A stretch of 64,000 nt of DNA from Gavia stellata (taxonomy: Eukaryota > Chordata > Aves > Gaviiformes > Gaviidae). Below are positions 22,220 through 64,000 of this stretch, piece after piece. Numbering within the stretch: position 1 is the first letter of the stretch; each line of letters opens with the position of its first letter. The stretch is taken from NCBI RefSeq assembly GCF_030936135.1, contig NC_082596.1, positions 1,030,155 to 1,094,154 on the forward strand. The letters are read 5' to 3'. The notes under the pieces are model-generated. The model did not search any database and was not told the DNA's origin. It saw only the letters and a program-made list of their open reading frames with translations. Position numbers and translations under genes: made by a program.

Positions 22220-24290
22220 GGGTGCCAAGGTGGGTCCAGGAGGAGCAGGAGGCGATGGGCGTCAAGATGGGTGCAAGAGAAGGAGGAGGTGATGGGTGCC
22301 GAGATGGGTCCGGCAGGAGCAGGAGATGATGATGGGTGCCAAGATGGGTCCGGCAGGACCAGGAGATGATGATGGGTGCCAAGATGGGTTCGGCAGGACC
22401 GGGAGATGATGATGGGTGCCGAGATGGGTCCAGCAGGACCAGGAGGTGATGGGTGCCGAGATGGGTTGGGCAGGACCAGAAGATGATGATGGGTGCCAAG
22501 ATGGGTTCAGCAGGACCAGGAGGTGATGGGTGCTGAGATGGGTCCGGCAGGATCAGGAGATGATGGGTGCCGAGATGGGTTGGGCAGGACCAGGAGGTGA
22601 TGGGTGCTGAGATGGGTCCGGCAGGAGCAGGAGATGATGGGTGCCGAGATGGGTTGGGCAGGACCAGGAGGTGATGGGTGCTGAGATGGGTCCGGCAGGA
22701 TCAGGAGATGATGGGTGCCGAGATGGGTTGGACAGGACCAGGAGGTGATGGGTGCCAAGATGCATTGGGCAGGAGCAGGAGGTGATGGGTGCTGAGATGG
22801 GTCCAGCAGGATCAGGAGATGATGGGTGCCGAGATGGGTCTGGCAGGACCAGAAGATGATTATGGTTGCCAAGATGGGTCCAGCAGGACCAGGAGACAAT
22901 GGGTGCCAAGATGGGTTGGGCAGGATCAGGAGATGATGGCTGCCAAGATGGGTTGGGCAGGACCAGGAGGTGATGATGGGTGCCAAGATGCGTTGGGCAG
23001 GAGCAGGAGGTGATGATGGGTGCCAAGATGGGTCTGGAAGGACCAGGAGATGATTATGGTTGCCAAGATGGGTCCAGCAGGACCAGGAGACGATGGGTGC
23101 CAAGATGGGTTGGGCAGGACCAGGAGGTGATGGGTGCTGAGATGGGTCCAGCAGGATCAGGAGATGATGGGTGCTGAGATGGGTCTGGCAGGACCAGGAG
23201 ATGATGGGTGCCAAGATGCGTTGGGTAGGACCAGGGGATGATGGGTGCCAAGATGGGTTCGGCAGGACCAGGAGATGATGGGTGCCGAGATGGGTCCGGG
23301 AGGAGCAGGAGGAGATGGGTGCCAAGACACGTTGGGCAGGAGCAGGAGGAGATGATGGGTGCTGAGATGGGTCCAGCAGGACCAGGAGATGATGGGTGCC
23401 AAGATGGGTCTGGCAGGAGCAGGAGGTGATGACGGGTGCCAAGATGGGTCCAGCAGGACCAGGAGACGATGGGTGCCAAGATGGGTTGGTCAGGACCAGG
23501 AGATGATGGCTGCCAAGATGGGTCCAACAGGGTCAAGCAGAGACGATGGGTGCCAAGATGGTTTGCACATGACCAGGAGGAGATGATGGGTGCCAAGATG
23601 GGTCCAGGAGAACCAGCAGAAGATGACGGGCACCAAGATGGCTCCAGGAGGAGCAGAAGGAGATGATGGATGCCAAGATGGGTCCAGGAGAACCAAGAGA
23701 AGATGACGGGCACCAAGACGGGTCCAGAATGAGCAGGAGGAGATAATGGGTACCAAGATGTTTTGGGCAGGACCAAGCAGAGGGGACGGGCATCAAGATG
23801 GTGCCAGGAGAACCAGGAGGACATGATGATTGCCAAGATGGTTCCAGAAGGATGAGGAGGACATGACGGATGCCAAGATGTGCCCAGCAGGGCCAAGCAG
23901 AGATGACAGGCACCAATACGGGTCCAGGAGAAGCAGGGGGAGATAATGAGTGCCAAGATGGATCCAGCTGGAGCAGGAGGACATGACAGGTGCCAAGATG
24001 AGTTGGGCAGGACCAGGAGGTGATGATGGGCACCAAGATGAGACCAGCAGGACCAGAAGATGATGGACACCAAGACTGGTCTAGGAGGACCAAGCAGAGA
24101 TTACGGGTGCCAAGATGGGTTGGGCAGGACCAGGAGGAGATGATGGCCACCAAGACAAGTCCAGCAGGGCCAAGCAGAGATGATTGGTGTCAGGATGGGT
24201 CTTTCAAGGCCAGGAGCAGATGATGGGTCCTGTGATGGTTCTGGCAGGGCCAAGCAGACGTGGTGGGCGCCGAGACAGGTCCTTTGGGGC
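22220..24290. repeat. 37-40 bp minisatellite in the ARHGAP39 3' UTR region
   Basis: About 50 copies of TGATGGGTGCCGAGATGGGT followed by TGGGCAGGACCAGGAGG (37 bp; 40 bp where an extra GAT is present). Copies at 22.3-23.5 kb are very similar. Those at 23.5-24.29 kb are progressively diverged. Several long frames on both strands are due to the repeat. Confidence 0.94.
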
Positions 24291-25143
24291 CCGGTGGTGC
24301 CGATGTGTGGTGAGATGGATCCAGTGTGCTGCCAGCGGTGGGCACCGTGCCGTGTGCGGGCAGAGACCTGCCTGCCCAGCTCCTCCAGCACCCCAGGGTG
24401 GACAACCGGCTGCAAAGAGCCACCCGGGGCATGGCAGCTCCCAAAGGGACCCCCGGCACCCACCCCTGGGCACACCCAGCTCTGCCGCGAGTTGCACCCC
24501 GGTTGTGCCCATGGTCCCTGCGGGCTGGGACTCTCCTGGCACCGGGATGGTTGTCACTCTGGTGCCCGATGTGCCACGTTCTCCGGGTGCTCGACGCCCA
24601 CTCAGCTCAGCACCGGCGGCTTCTCCCAGCCCTGGAGGTACTCCCTGCCCCACGGCTGCCCCACGGCTCTGCTCTCAGCCAGAGACCTAACCCCAATGGA
24701 GATGTGGGGGGGACCCATTTGAGTCCCCCCCATCCCTGCCCAGCCTTCCCTGTCCCCCACGCCGTCACCCGCTCCCCAGGTCCCCACTGCCACCCACGGC
24801 CACGCAGGACACCCGGGCTGGAAACACCACCCGTCCCTGGGGAGCCGGGATGCTCCGCAGGTGCTCCCGTCCCTGGGGACCCCCAGAGTGGCCGAACCCT
24901 CCGGCCGGCAAAGAGGTGGGCAGTGAGACAGCCAGAGGGTCGGGATGGGGCATGGGGAACGATCCCGTGTCCCGCTGTAGGATGGGCAGGAGGGGACGGA
25001 GACAGGCAGGGTGCCGTGGTGTGCGGCGGTGGGGGACGACAAGCCACCCAGCACCCTCATTCTGTGGGGTCCGGCTTGTGCTCCTCGGCCGAGCGGGGTC
25101 GGAGGGGAGGGGGCTCATGGGGGGGGACACTCGGTGGCGGCTG

Positions 25144-64000
<38,857 letters not shown>

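Larger units (their letters stand above)
21445..25143 (-). other. ARHGAP39: Inferred ARHGAP39 3' UTR
   Basis: It follows the TAG at 25144-25146. No competing gene lies between. The distal 600 bp (21460-22050) include AT-rich unique sequence with many T/A runs, as in a vertebrate 3' UTR end. The middle is a 2 kb minisatellite. A shorter UTR, or an intron in it, cannot be excluded. Confidence 0.45.

Noticed and set aside
22507-24153. Minus frames of up to 339 codons (THLGTHHLL repeats)
   Set aside because: They follow the 37-40 bp minisatellite. Frames exist on both strands and end where the repeat decays.

Overview
The window looks like avian (sauropsid) nuclear DNA. The coding exons are split by GT-AG introns. 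Most of the sequence is GC-rich, as in a bird microchromosome. Several fragments match the 3' end of the avian CR1 LINE (the 'TTTGGGTTGGAAGGGACCT' block at about 30.6-30.8, 35.03 and 39.03 kb). I cannot name the species from the sequence. Gene content and order match the human 8q24.3 block RECQL4 - LRRC14 - (LRRC24) - C8orf82 - ARHGAP39. I see no LRRC24 between LRRC14 and C8orf82.

Layout. 745-8141 (minus): the first 15 coding exons of RECQL4, about 799 codons, ending inside the helicase core; the rest lies left of position 1. About 8.14-8.5 kb: compact head-to-head promoter with three CCAAT boxes. 10945-13066 (plus): complete 509-codon LRRC14, whose first intron is filled by a 2.2 kb G-rich tandem array. 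13773-16523 (minus): complete 226-codon C8orf82 (UPF0598 family), tail-to-tail with LRRC14. 16.7-21.3 kb: intergenic minisatellites. 21.45-61.75 kb (minus): the 3' UTR and nine coding exons of ARHGAP39 (proline/tyrosine-rich middle, MyTH4, basic linker, RhoGAP). Its WW-domain exons lie beyond the right edge. The 18.7 kb intron at 42981-61670 is mostly single-copy sequence without recognisable exons.

Exon boundaries were set by hand from homology to the family, GT/AG sites and codon phase. Phases agree across every junction reported, so the three gene models upstream of ARHGAP39 and the nine ARHGAP39 exons are firm even though they are absent as contiguous reading frames.

The most unusual feature is the number of unrelated tandem arrays between 7.0 and 40.5 kb. 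Unit lengths are 13, about 30-37 (G-rich) with a 67 bp block, 11, 20 (112 bp higher order), 73, 37-40, 43 and 32 bp, plus AT-rich, A-rich and AACC arrays. They occupy nearly every intron and spacer there and then stop; the right-hand 23 kb has almost none. Long reading frames inside these arrays are repeat artefacts. I found no evidence of an undescribed multi-gene system. The points most worth following are the arrays, an in-frame cassette exon in ARHGAP39 hidden in A-rich DNA, an intact zinc knuckle in RECQL4, the apparent absence of LRRC24, and the repeated ETS-type motifs at the C8orf82 promoter.
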